Position numbers and translations under genes: made by a program. From Micromonospora sp. MW-13 (lineage in GTDB: Bacteria > Actinomycetota > Actinomycetes > Mycobacteriales > Micromonosporaceae), in the NCBI RefSeq assembly GCF_003434305.1, contig NZ_QKKX01000009.1, positions 62,001-126,000 on the forward strand: a stretch of 64,000 bases of DNA, given 5' to 3'. The notes beneath the pieces are model-generated. The model made no database searches, was not told the origin of the DNA, and saw nothing but the letters and a program-made list of their open reading frames with translations. Below are positions 7,695 to 16,094 of this stretch, piece by piece (position 1 is the first letter of the stretch; every line of letters starts with the position of its first letter).

Positions 7695-9029
7695 ATGGCG
7701 GGACGGCGCTATTCCCCGAACCGGCAGCTCGCGTGGGAGAGACTCCAACGCGGCTGGTCCTACGAGGAGACCACCGAACGCATCCGCACCGAGATGAGCC
7801 GCGCAGGCGAGACCGACACCGGGCTCAACGCCAACACGGTGCGACGCTGGGAGACCGGGGATCGGTGGCCAGACCCGCGTTACCGCAAGCACCTGGTCGC
7901 GATCTTCGGTAAGCCAGCGAGCGACCTTGGCCTGCTCACCCCCGACGAACTGGCCGTACGCCCGGCTGCGGAAACACTGCACGAGTTCAGGAGGTTGTGG
8001 GACATGCTCACCCGAGACGACAACGGCAACGGCTGGGACCGGGCGTCCGTACTACGTGCGCTCGTCGGTGCCAGCATGCTGCCCTTGGTCGCGCCGCTGC
8101 TATCACTCGATCCCCACGCCGCGCACGCCGGCGGCAAGACCGTCGACCCCGACTCGTACCGGCAGATCGTGCGCTGTCAGCGAGAGCTGTACTGGACCAG
8201 TCCGGCCCGGCCGTTGTACGAGGCCGCCTACGCCCACACTCAGCTCGGCATCGGGCTCCTCCGCGCCGCGACCGGAACCGATCGGACTGGTCTCGCCGGA
8301 GCGCTCGCGGAGTCCGCACTGCTCACCGCCCGACTCGCCTTCTTCGACCTCAGCCAACCCGCCGTCGCCGAACGCTGCTACGACGTCGCCCTCGCTGCCA
8401 CCCGCGAAGCCGGCGACCATGCTCTGGCCGCAGCTGTTCTCGGCCATATGGCGTTCATTCCCGCCTTCGGCCACGATCCCGCGAAGGCCCGCACGCTGAC
8501 CAACGCAGCCCTCCAACACACCTGGCACGGTGTCAGCCCCATGGTTCGCTCCTGGTTGCACTGCGTCGCCTCGGAGGTCGAGGGCCGGGCCGGAGCAGCG
8601 GCGGCCAGCCGCCATCACATCGATCTGGCATCGAAGGCGCTTGATGGCAGCCCTGTGCCGCCTGAATGGTTCGACTTCTACGACGACACGCGTCTGCACT
8701 CCTTCGCCGGCTACGCCGCTCTTGCCGATGGCGACCACGGGGAAGCCGCCACCCAGCTGGATCAGGCACTCGCCGCTCTCCCCGGGGCCGGCGCCAAACA
8801 GCGCAGCGTTGTCCTCGCCGACCTTGCCAACGCCCATGGCAATGACGGTGACCGGGCTGCCGAGTACCTCAACCAGGCCGTCGATGCCCTACACACCGAC
8901 TGGTACGGCACCGGCCTCGACCGGGTCCGAAGCGTCCGCAACGTACTCGGCGACAGCCGCAACGGTGCCCGACTCGACGAACGCGTCACCGCGTTGACCG
9001 CCAGTCGCGCCGCGCTACCTGGTAGTTAG
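7695..9029 (+). CDS. XRE-type HTH regulator with TPR-like helical repeats
   Basis: A 444-residue protein. The N-terminal ~75 residues form a helix-turn-helix of the XRE type (WSYEETTERI, then NANTVRRWETGDRWP). The remainder is Ala-rich amphipathic helices consistent with tetratricopeptide repeats (AALAESALLTARLAFFDL, AAAVLGHMAFIPAFG, GEAATQLDQALAALP). Such large one-component regulators are common in sporulating actinomycetes and are thought to sense a ligand or peptide through the TPR part. GGAGG lies six bases before the ATG. The gene stands alone, pointing away from the small-molecule cassette, and is a candidate regulator of it by position only. Confidence 0.8.
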   Translation: MAGRRYSPNRQLAWERLQRGWSYEETTERIRTEMSRAGETDTGLNANTVRRWETGDRWPDPRYRKHLVAIFGKPASDLGLLTPDELAVRPAAETLHEFRRLWDMLTRDDNGNGWDRASVLRALVGASMLPLVAPLLSLDPHAAHAGGKTVDPDSYRQIVRCQRELYWTSPARPLYEAAYAHTQLGIGLLRAATGTDRTGLAGALAESALLTARLAFFDLSQPAVAERCYDVALAATREAGDHALAAAVLGHMAFIPAFGHDPAKARTLTNAALQHTWHGVSPMVRSWLHCVASEVEGRAGAAAASRHHIDLASKALDGSPVPPEWFDFYDDTRLHSFAGYAALADGDHGEAATQLDQALAALPGAGAKQRSVVLADLANAHGNDGDRAAEYLNQAVDALHTDWYGTGLDRVRSVRNVLGDSRNGARLDERVTALTASRAALPGS

Positions 9030-9401
9030 AGCGGGCCGGCGTCGATTCGCCAATAACCGGCATCGGGTAGCTCCGTGGGCGATTAAAGCCGGAGCAGACC
9101 TGGGTCGCTGGTTCTATCCGTCGTCAACGACATCGACATGGAGCATTGGGCACCGAATGGATTCCCCGTGTCGGGCGCTTCGACCGACCGGTAAGCACTC
9201 ACACGGTGCTGTGCCAGCGACAGCCGCCTGCGCATCCGCGACCTAACCATTACGGAAGGTAACGTTGATCAAAGTGGCCAGGTCGGCAGCCGGCCGAGCT
9301 GGGATAACTGGAACAAGAAGACGAAGTGACCCGCTGATTCGGCAGACCCTCCCGCCACGTGGTGCGACCTCCCGCGTGGCCGTCCAACAGGTAGAGGACC
9401 C
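9030..9401. other. Intergenic region upstream of the pentapeptide-repeat operon
   Basis: This 372-bp stretch has no convincing coding frame. It is less GC-biased than the neighbouring genes and probably carries the terminator of the XRE-TPR gene and the promoter of the pentapeptide operon. An AGAGGA about ten bases before 9402 serves as the ribosome-binding site of the next gene. Confidence 0.45.
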
Positions 9402-10064
9402 ATGCGAACCACCGCAGTCGGCGACGTGACGATCCTGCTTCCCGATCTCGACCCCGACGATCTCGACAGCACCACCGAGCCCGATGCCGATCTCACCGAC
9501 CTCCATGTCGACAACGCCTCCTGGCGGGGTGTCGCCCTCGACGAGGTCCGTGTTCGGGGTAGCCGGATCACCGGTTCGGACCTCAGCGAGAGCACCTGGG
9601 CAGGGGGAACGGTCTTCGGCTGCGAGATCGTCCGCACCGACTTCTCCGGCGCCAACCTGTCCGGGCTCAGCGTCGAACGCAGCGTCGTCACAGGGTCGCG
9701 GTTCACCGGTGCCCGGCTCACCGACGTCCGTCTCAAGGATGTCCTGTTCGACGGCTGCCGCTTCGACTACGCCACCTTCAGCCGGGTCGCCACTGGCGGA
9801 GCGGTGGCGTTCGTCGATTGCATCCTTACCGACGCCACCTGGTCCTCCTGCCGGCTCCCCAAGGTCGTCCTGAGATCGTGCCAGCTGGCTCGCCTCGAAC
9901 TGGCGTCGAGTCAGCTCCAGGGTGCCGACCTGCGGGGCAACTCGCTGCGTGGCCTGAAGACCGCTCTCGCGAACCTGTACGGGGTCACGCTCACCGAGGA
10001 GCAGTTGCCTGACCTGACCCACCTGGCTATCGGTGAACTCCACCTCGCGGTGCGGGCTCAATGA
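9402..10064 (+). CDS. Pentapeptide-repeat protein
   Basis: A 220-residue protein made largely of A(D/N)LXX-type pentapeptides, for example FSGANLSGLSV, FTGARLTDVRL, FDGCRFDYATF and LQGADLRGNSL. This predicts a right-handed quadrilateral beta-helix. Family members such as MfpA and Qnr mimic DNA and protect gyrase; many others have no known role, so a gyrase link is only a possibility. The C-terminal part ends in a helical segment (LTEEQLPDLTHLAIGELHLAV). The stop overlaps the next start as ATGA, so it is the first gene of a translationally coupled trio. Confidence 0.85.
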   Translation: MRTTAVGDVTILLPDLDPDDLDSTTEPDADLTDLHVDNASWRGVALDEVRVRGSRITGSDLSESTWAGGTVFGCEIVRTDFSGANLSGLSVERSVVTGSRFTGARLTDVRLKDVLFDGCRFDYATFSRVATGGAVAFVDCILTDATWSSCRLPKVVLRSCQLARLELASSQLQGADLRGNSLRGLKTALANLYGVTLTEEQLPDLTHLAIGELHLAVRAQ

Positions 10065-10396
10065 TCTTCGGATGGGGAGTGCCCGTCGGTCGGCTTGTGG
10101 CCGCGCTCGTCGGGTCTGTTGGTGTCGCAGTGGAACGGTGGAATGTCAGTCGTGGGCTACCGGCCGCGGGGGCGGCGGCGTTGCCGGTGAGGTTGTACGT
10201 TGATACGACCGCGTTCGCGGTGGAGCGCTCCGACGGTGCTGACGCCCAAGCCTTTGTCCTGGGTGGGCAGCTCGGTGCGCGCATCTGGCCGTTCACCGCC
10301 GTAGCGGACGACTCTGTACTTCTGCCGGCTGGTTCTCTTGCCGTGACTGGTTGGTCGCTCGGGTATCGGTTCGTGGGCCGGTGGGGGCGTCGATGA
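10061..10396 (+). CDS. Small hypothetical protein in the pentapeptide operon
   Basis: A 111-residue reading frame joined on both sides by ATGA overlaps: it starts inside the pentapeptide gene stop and ends inside the start of the double-HTH gene. This double coupling is the main support for it being real. The N-terminal segment (VGRLVAALVGSVGVAVE) is moderately hydrophobic, and the rest contains beta-like stretches (LPVRLYVDTTAFAVE). No family is recognised. An Arg-rich frame on the opposite strand is less plausible. Confidence 0.5.
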   Translation: MIFGWGVPVGRLVAALVGSVGVAVERWNVSRGLPAAGAAALPVRLYVDTTAFAVERSDGADAQAFVLGGQLGARIWPFTAVADDSVLLPAGSLAVTGWSLGYRFVGRWGRR

Positions 10397-11103
10397 CCGT
10401 AGGTGTGCAGTCGACTCGACGGGGTGGGGGAGTGGGGTCTACGCCGGTCCTGCCGAGAGGGTTCGGCTCGGTGGACGGGATCACCTCGGGGCTGGTGGCC
10501 GAGCAACGTAAGGATCTTGGCCGGCAGCTGGCCGGATGGCGTGCCGCTGCCGGGATGACGCAGGCGCAACTGGCCAAGCGGATCTGCTACTCGCGCAGCA
10601 CGCTCGCCAACGCTGAGACCGGTCGGGACATGAGCATCCGGGGTTTCTGGTGCGACGCCGACGACGTGGTCGGTGCCAACGGGGCGCTATTGGCCGCCTT
10701 CGACCAGGTCGCCGCGTTGGTGCGGGACTTCCACGAGCAGCGGGCATCGGCACGTGACCGCGAGCGTCGGCAACGCGCTGCCCGCCTCATCGCTCCCACC
10801 ATTCAGGCGCAGCCGAGCGCACCGGCGGAGCCGAGAAGGTGCCAGTGTGAGGCGGTGGTCGTCGGTCGGTGGACCGAGCGGGAGGTCCGCGCATTTCGGG
10901 AGGCGCTACGGATGACCGTCCACGACTTCGCTCAACGGCTGGGAGCGAGCGACGCGGCCGTCTCCGGCTGGGAACACCGACGCACGCCCACGCCACCGAA
11001 GATGGCCGCGCAGGCGGTGTTGGACCAGACGCTCGCACTCGCCGACACCGACACCAAAGCCCGGTTCCTGCTGATCCTCAACACCCCCGACCAGCACGGG
11101 TAG
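10393..11103 (+). CDS. XRE-family regulator with two helix-turn-helix motifs
   Basis: A 236-residue protein. The first HTH (about residues 38-70) reads AGMTQAQLAKRI...SRSTLANAETG, the classical XRE/Cro helix pair. A linker with a CQCE motif follows, and then a second HTH near the C-terminus (FAQRLGASDAAVSGWE). The ATG at 10393 overlaps the preceding stop as ATGA; a longer in-frame start at 10351 lies inside that gene and is less likely. Two DNA-binding domains in one chain suggest binding to a bipartite operator. It is the last gene of the pentapeptide operon and is probably its autoregulator, by position. Confidence 0.75.
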   Translation: MTVGVQSTRRGGGVGSTPVLPRGFGSVDGITSGLVAEQRKDLGRQLAGWRAAAGMTQAQLAKRICYSRSTLANAETGRDMSIRGFWCDADDVVGANGALLAAFDQVAALVRDFHEQRASARDRERRQRAARLIAPTIQAQPSAPAEPRRCQCEAVVVGRWTEREVRAFREALRMTVHDFAQRLGASDAAVSGWEHRRTPTPPKMAAQAVLDQTLALADTDTKARFLLILNTPDQHG

Positions 11104-11311
11104 AACAGCGCGAGAGTGAGGTAGGCACACCGACAGGGCCGCTCGCCGTAGCCGAGCGCCGACGGCACCCGCCGACAACCGTGGGTTCTGCTGGTGAGCG
11201 AATCTCCTGTCTCGCCGGAGATGGGCAACTGAGGCACCCTCTCATGCCGATGACAGGAAGTTCAGAAATCGACGACCATACATTTGTATACCCGTTCGAA
11301 CTGTGTTGGCT

Positions 11312-12007
11312 CTATGGGGCGCCGTTGGTGAGCAGGAGGTAGAAGACCTCGCCTTGGTGGAAGAACGTTGCGGTGTCGGCCGACTCGCAGCCTTCGAAGT
11401 ACGCGGGCTGGTACGGCTCGTCGGCGTGCTCGTCCATGCCCCGCAGGAAGTCCGGCCGTACGGTGTAGAACTCCCACGGTGTTTCGGTCCCCGACCGCCG
11501 GTCCGGCTCGACGGGACAGAGGCCGCCTCCGGAGTCGAACACGTGCCGGAGGAACTCCCCGGCCAGGTCTCGCGCGCGGTTCTCGTCGAGGTGGCGGCGG
11601 TAGGGGCTGCAGGCGCTGGTGAGCATCCATCGCAGGCGGGCGGCCATGCCGGTGCCGTCGAGTGGGCTGAGGGTCAGTCGGAACCCGTCGCGGACCAGCG
11701 ACCCCGGGGCGCCCGCAGCCGGGATCGGCGCCGCTGCGGTCGGCTCATACGGCATTTCGTGGAACATCCACCAGCCGCGCGCCCGGTCCGCGGTGAGCAT
11801 CATCTCGTGGAACAAAGGGGCGCGAAGGAAGTCGGACAGGATCGCTGCCCGGTTGCCCGGTTGTACCGGGACGTCGGCGCGGACCTTGAGCATAAGCGTA
11901 TTGCTGTTCATGACCTCGTCCACGGCGTCGAGGAACGCCTCGATCGCCGGGTGGTTGAGGTCAGCGAGCAACGAATCCATGAAGCGAGCTTCCATGGTCT
12001 CGGCCAC
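11312..12007 (-). CDS. Hypothetical protein
   Basis: A 231-residue acidic-to-neutral protein of no family I recognise. It begins with helices (ARFMDSLLADLNHPAIEAFLDAVDEVM), has a central segment rich in Trp and Met (GWWMFHEMPYEP), and ends with aromatic-rich strands (TFFHQGEVFYLLLTNG). No signal peptide or membrane segment is visible. The gene is convergent with the double-HTH regulator. The start is uncertain: GTG 12007 is used here, and an ATG a few codons downstream (MEARF) is equally possible. Confidence 0.55.
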   Translation of the reverse strand: MAETMEARFMDSLLADLNHPAIEAFLDAVDEVMNSNTLMLKVRADVPVQPGNRAAILSDFLRAPLFHEMMLTADRARGWWMFHEMPYEPTAAAPIPAAGAPGSLVRDGFRLTLSPLDGTGMAARLRWMLTSACSPYRRHLDENRARDLAGEFLRHVFDSGGGLCPVEPDRRSGTETPWEFYTVRPDFLRGMDEHADEPYQPAYFEGCESADTATFFHQGEVFYLLLTNGAP

Positions 12008-12231
12008 CGCCTGTCACCCGGGTGAGACGGGCACAACGCCCATCCGCTATTGCCGCGATCCGCGTGCTTTACCGGGATCATCGTGCGTCGAGCCTGCCCG
12101 GGCGTACGGAGCCGGACAGGAGGACGAAGTTCAGCCGATGATGGCGGCGAGAGTTGGGTTCGCAGCTCGCGTCGTGGTCGACGGCTGCGGCGAGCAGTCT
12201 GGCGGTTGCTGAAGAAGCTGGGACTGCAGGT

Positions 12232-12591
12232 TCACCTGCCAGTTCGTCGGGAGCCGGGTCGCCGACCGCTACCCGCAGACCCAGAACTGCGGCGTCGGGT
12301 CGGCTGATCAGCCGGTCCGTCGACGGCACCAGGGCTGGAGAACGACACCGAAGGCGCTGCAGGACGGGAAGACTCCGGTGGCGGCCATTGCGTCGCCGCG
12401 ATCTGGGCCCCGGTGACCGGCAGGGTGGGCGAGATCTGGTCGAGCAAGCGCTGCGCCAGGGTGGCGTCGATCTCGACGTCTGCGCTGATGCGCACATCGG
12501 CCGCGGTCGCCAGGTCCACGACGTCGTCGCTGGTGAACGCATCAGCTCCGAGAGTACTCAGCCGTTGCGCGAACTCCTGGACATTGATCAT
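12232..12591 (-). CDS. Small hypothetical protein, possibly frameshifted
   Basis: A frame of 119 residues. The first 65 residues look like a genuine acidic helical protein (FAQRLSTLGADAFTSDDVVD, then DATLAQRLLDQISPTLPV), supported by GAGG seven bases before the ATG and an AT-rich, -10-like GATAAT upstream. The last 50 residues become Arg/Ser-rich and lose the GC3 pattern, while another frame (down to about 12078) carries the better pattern with an Ala-rich segment ending in LNFVLLSGSV. A frameshift near 12310 would join them. The function is unknown; a leader-like N-terminus with a single downstream Cys does not suffice to call a RiPP precursor. Confidence 0.4.
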   Translation of the reverse strand: MINVQEFAQRLSTLGADAFTSDDVVDLATAADVRISADVEIDATLAQRLLDQISPTLPVTGAQIAATQWPPPESSRPAAPSVSFSSPGAVDGPADQPTRRRSSGSAGSGRRPGSRRTGR

Positions 12592-12853
12592 TTTGCAGCC
12601 TCATCGTCGGATTGTTAATTATCCACCGTAACCCCCGCTTCGGTCGGCGGATCCTGCGCCCGCCGTGCGGGCTACTGGGGCCGACAGTCGGCGCCGACAA
12701 CTGCGACCGCTGCGCGGAAGTCCGCAACTCTTCGGTGAGCTGATCGCGCGTCTGCATGGCCGTCACGCTCTGTGTTACCCATGCTGTCCCGCGACGCCCG
12801 GAAATGCCGCTTACCGCGTGCTGGGCAGCTTCATTCGAGCGGTTGGGCAGTGG

Positions 12854-13510
12854 TCAGGTGGTCGGCTTGTTGTGTTTGCGGATGAGGTCGGGTAGTTCGG
12901 TGAGTGAGTCGAGGTGGAACAGGCAGCGGTCGCTGATCGCTGTGTCGTTGAGGATGTGTCCCCAGGGCCCTCGGCGGATGAGTGCGGTGGGGATACCTGC
13001 TTCTTGTGCTGGTCGGATGTCGTTGTCGAGGCGGTCTCCGACGTAGAGCACCTGGTCGGCTGGGCAACCGGCTTCGGTGACTACGCGGTCGAAGAAGGCG
13101 GGGGAGGGCTTCTCTACGCCCCAGCCGTCCGAGGTGCCGATCACGTCCACTGGGAGGTTCAGGGCGCGCAGGATGGTTTCTGCGCGTGCTGTCTGGTTGC
13201 CGGCGAGGCCGACGTGGAGCCCTGCCGCGCGTAGCGCGGCCAGGCAGGGGCGGGCGTCGGGGTAGAGGTCGTCTTCGGTGAATGATTCGGGTTGTCCTGC
13301 TGCGGTGCGGCGTTGCCGTTCCTGGGTCAGGTCGAACCCTGGTCGGAAGACCTGGAAGGTTTCCCGGTAGTCGAGGCCGCGGGCGATGACTGCGCCGAAG
13401 ACGGCGGAGAAGGTGTGGCGTGGTACGCCGAGCCAGTCTGCCCAGGTGCCGTACTCGCGGGACTCGTCGACGATGGTCTCGCCCACATCGAAGAACACGC
13501 TGGTGATCAC
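12854..13510 (-). CDS. HAD-family hydrolase
   Basis: A 218-residue haloacid dehalogenase-superfamily hydrolase. Motif I is FFDVGETIV, giving the nucleophile Asp at residue 8; the usual second Asp (DxD) is Gly, as in some HAD subgroup members. Motif II is LAGNQT, motif III includes EKPSPAFF (Lys) and motif IV is YVGDRLDNDI. A helical cap lies between motifs I and II (residues about 15-90). It should hydrolyse a phosphate monoester or related small substrate in the cytoplasm; loss of the second Asp leaves the substrate class open. It is transcribed alone, towards the 12.2-kb small gene. Confidence 0.85.
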   Translation of the reverse strand: MITSVFFDVGETIVDESREYGTWADWLGVPRHTFSAVFGAVIARGLDYRETFQVFRPGFDLTQERQRRTAAGQPESFTEDDLYPDARPCLAALRAAGLHVGLAGNQTARAETILRALNLPVDVIGTSDGWGVEKPSPAFFDRVVTEAGCPADQVLYVGDRLDNDIRPAQEAGIPTALIRRGPWGHILNDTAISDRCLFHLDSLTELPDLIRKHNKPTT

Positions 13511-14846
13511 CTGGCGATTGTGCCGTGTGCCCTTCGGTAGATCAACGTGCGCCCCGAGCCGAGCCGAGCCGCTTGGCGCGGTGAGGGTGAAGTGTTACCC
13601 CGTGGCGCTGGGCGAGCGTCTTCGACCTTGCTGGCCGGTGGGCATGAGGTGGTGGGATCGGCTCAATCGTGACCGCTCGATGTGGGACTGGGGCGGCGGC
13701 AGGCCGTGCGCGTGGTATGAGGCGGCCCCGAGATTGGTGCTGGTGGGGTGGGGGCGTAGGTCGGCCTGGTCTCTGAGGATCACACCGGCAAGTTGGGCAC
13801 CAGAAGCCGCGTCGGGCGGTGTGAGAGGCGGAGGTCGTCTGCGCCTCGGTCATGCGAACGGGCCCTCTCCGGGCTCGATTCCTGGCCCGCAAGTGTGCTT
13901 CGGGTCAGAAGATCGTCTCATGAGGTGAGACGTTTACGAGCGTTGGTCAAGATTTTTCTGCCTATTGCGGGCGTGGATTTGTGCCGCTGGGGTCCAGTGC
14001 GGGTTGGCGGGTGTCGGTGCGTCCGGCTGGGTCCGGAGACGTCGTGATCGGCTGCTGGCGATGCTGGTTGACAGGGTGCTGCCGGGGGAGGCGTACTGGT
14101 ACGCGAGTGATCGCGTGGCGGTCTGTCTGCCGGGTTCGATCGGCCAGGCTGGCGACGTTCCGTAGGGGAGCGTCGCCGGTCGGTCGTTCGAGGCTCGGGG
14201 CGGGCGGATCGTCGTTGGTTTTGAGTGGTAGGGGGTTCGCGATGAAGGATCTTTCTCCGGCGGGTTGAGTCGACGCCCTATCGAGCCGTGATGTCGACGG
14301 CTCCCGGGGCTTTGTCCCCCGCTGCGCTGCGCCGCCTGCCGGCGCGGCGGTATGCCGCCCTGCTTCCGAAACTGCTGCCGCGACCGCCCTTCTGGTGGTC
14401 GTGTCGGTCGTTGCTGTCCTCATCCGCTCTCGGGTCGACCGGATGCCCGGTCGGCGTGTTCGTTGGCAACTCCACAGTGCGCTTCTCCGCAGTCCGTCGC
14501 ACTGGCTGTGGCTGTTTATCCCTGCGGCGTCGTGAATGTCGTCGCGCATTCTCATTGTTCTCGATCAAGGAGTTGTTGTGTTCGTGGTTCATCTCGTCTC
14601 TGTGCGCTCCGGCTCGGTGCCGGTGGCGGTGGCAGATCCGGTTTCAGTGTCCATTGCGGGGTCCGGGTTGGTGTCGGTGTTGAGGTCAGTCTTCAACCGG
14701 ACGTCCCGACGGACCCCCTGTCGTGTCTCGCACCGCTGGTCAGGTCGGTTGTCAGCGCTGCTGGCTTGTCCTGCGACAGACCCCTCCTGGTCTCGGGTCT
14801 CTCCCCCTGGGGCTGGCATTCCGTACTGGAGGGGAGGTGGTGGCTG
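13511..14846. other. 1.3-kb region at the left edge of the integrative element
   Basis: No complete gene can be supported here. Two details are visible. At about 13913-13931 there is a CGTCTCA / TGAGACG inverted repeat with a five-base loop. From 14371 to a TGA at 14533-14535 one frame without a start codon encodes a strongly hydrophobic segment (TALLVVVSVVAVLIRSRV) followed by a basic GRRVRWQLHSALL. This resembles the N-terminus of FtsK/TraB-type transfer proteins of actinomycete elements, so the region may hold the remains of that gene. The assignment is tentative. Confidence 0.35.
14371..14535 (+). pseudogene. Possible remnant of a membrane-anchored transfer protein
   Basis: A 54-codon frame without a usable start encodes one transmembrane segment and then a basic stretch with RRVRWQLH. 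The TM-then-basic arrangement and the position directly upstream of the replication-relaxation gene match where a TraB/FtsK-like transfer ATPase would begin in related elements, but no ATPase motif follows before the stop. It could equally be a small unrelated membrane protein whose start was lost. Confidence 0.25.
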
Positions 14847-15734
14847 GTGGATGATCCGGTTCTTCGGGTCCAGTCCCAACTGACCGCACGTGACCGTGTG
14901 CTGTTGGGCTGGCTCTACGACCACGGGGTGTTGACGTCGTTCCAGATCGCGCACGCCTTGTATCCGTCTCTGGATTTCTGTCAGCGGCGGTTGCGGACGT
15001 TGTACCGGTTGCGGTTGGTGGCGCGGTTCCGTCCGCAGCGCGCTGACGGCGGCTCGTACCCGTACCACTACGTGATCGATCAGCTCGGCGCGGAGGTCGT
15101 TGCCGCTGGTCGTGATGAGCGTCCGCCTCGGCGTGATCACGCCCGGGTGGAGCGGCGCCGTTGGACGTCGAGCCGCACTTTGGAGCACCGCCTGGGGGTG
15201 AACGGCTTCTTCACCGACCTTGCCGGCTACGCCCGCACTCATCCGGATGCTCGGTTGGGGGAGTGGTTGTCGGAGGCGGCGTGCCTGCGGTCGGGGGTGT
15301 TCACCAGGCCAGAGGATCCGGCTCTGGTGCGCGCCTACCAACCCCGGGTCCGCCCAGACGGCTACGGCCTGTGGGTTACCGGCGGCAGGGTGGTGCCGTT
15401 CTTCGTGGAGTACGACACCGGTGGTGAGCCGCTGTCGGTGTTGACCGGGAAGCTGGTCGGCTACCGGGAGTGGTTCGCCGCGATGGGGCGGGCGTGGCCG
15501 GTGTTGTTCTGGCTGCATTCCGCCGCCCGGGAACGCAACCTGCGCCGGATGTTGGCCGAGACGCCACCGCGGGTGCCGGCGGCTACCGGTGCCCGCGACC
15601 ACGCCACCACGGCGGGCCTGTGCCCCGCCGAGGCGGTATGGGCGGTGGCCGGCGGTGACGGACAACGGTCCACGCTGGCTGACCTGTCGGCCTGGGTCCT
15701 CGACGACCGTGACCCGACCGGGGAGGCGGCATGA
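14847..15734 (+). CDS. Replication-relaxation family protein
   Basis: A 295-residue protein with the winged-helix N-terminus typical of replication-relaxation proteins of actinomycete and Gram-positive mobile elements (LTARDRVLLGWLYDHGVLTS, then QIAHALYP and RRLRTLYRLRLVARF). The C-terminal half carries a nuclease-like EYDTG followed by KLVGYREWF. The GTG at 14847 is chosen because a strong GGAGGGGAGG ends nine bases upstream; the frame is open for 500 bp further but that part has no coding character. It is expected to act in initiation or plasmid-like replication of the element. The stop overlaps the next start as ATGA. Confidence 0.8.
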   Translation: MDDPVLRVQSQLTARDRVLLGWLYDHGVLTSFQIAHALYPSLDFCQRRLRTLYRLRLVARFRPQRADGGSYPYHYVIDQLGAEVVAAGRDERPPRRDHARVERRRWTSSRTLEHRLGVNGFFTDLAGYARTHPDARLGEWLSEAACLRSGVFTRPEDPALVRAYQPRVRPDGYGLWVTGGRVVPFFVEYDTGGEPLSVLTGKLVGYREWFAAMGRAWPVLFWLHSAARERNLRRMLAETPPRVPAATGARDHATTAGLCPAEAVWAVAGGDGQRSTLADLSAWVLDDRDPTGEAA

Positions 15735-16066
15735 CCGACGACATCTCCCCGGACCTCTTCACAGTGCGGTCGGCATGTGCGACGGTGACGACCCCGGAGC
15801 CGTTCTGTCACTGGTCTGTCAGCGTCTCACTGGAGGCTGCTGACAGACCGGTGACAGCACCGGACAGCCCTGACAGCGAGCGGACCGAGGTATCGTCCCG
15901 GCGCCCGCGTGGCCGATCCGCGGACCGACCCCGGACCGGGCCATCCACGGTCCTGGTCAGGCACGCCGGGACCGTCCGCCCCCTGGTCCGGTCCGCACGT
16001 ACGGGCGGGCCGGGCGTGCTGGTGGTCCGGCCGGGGGAGGTGGGCGACCACGACCGCACCCGGTGA
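15731..16066 (+). CDS. Hypothetical protein of the integrative element
   Basis: A 111-residue frame starting with an ATGA overlap on the replication-relaxation gene. The N-terminal 40 residues (ISPDLFTVRSACATVTTPEP) look protein-like; the rest is rich in Arg, Pro and Ser and has no recognisable domain. Translational coupling favours a real start, but the C-terminal part may be non-conserved or altered. It could be a spacer gene of the element with no independent function that I can recognise. Confidence 0.4.
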   Translation: MTDDISPDLFTVRSACATVTTPEPFCHWSVSVSLEAADRPVTAPDSPDSERTEVSSRRPRGRSADRPRTGPSTVLVRHAGTVRPLVRSARTGGPGVLVVRPGEVGDHDRTR

Positions 16067-16094
16067 TCCGAACGCCGGTCCGGGACGAGGCCCA

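Noticed and set aside
10027..10569. Arg/Pro-rich frame opposite the 111-residue gene of the pentapeptide operon
   Set aside because: It has low-complexity composition, and the plus-strand gene is supported by ATGA overlaps at both ends.
13386..14283. Several open frames in the gap left of the integrative element
   Set aside because: They overlap one another in different frames, carry Arg/Pro/Ser runs and no recognisable sequence.
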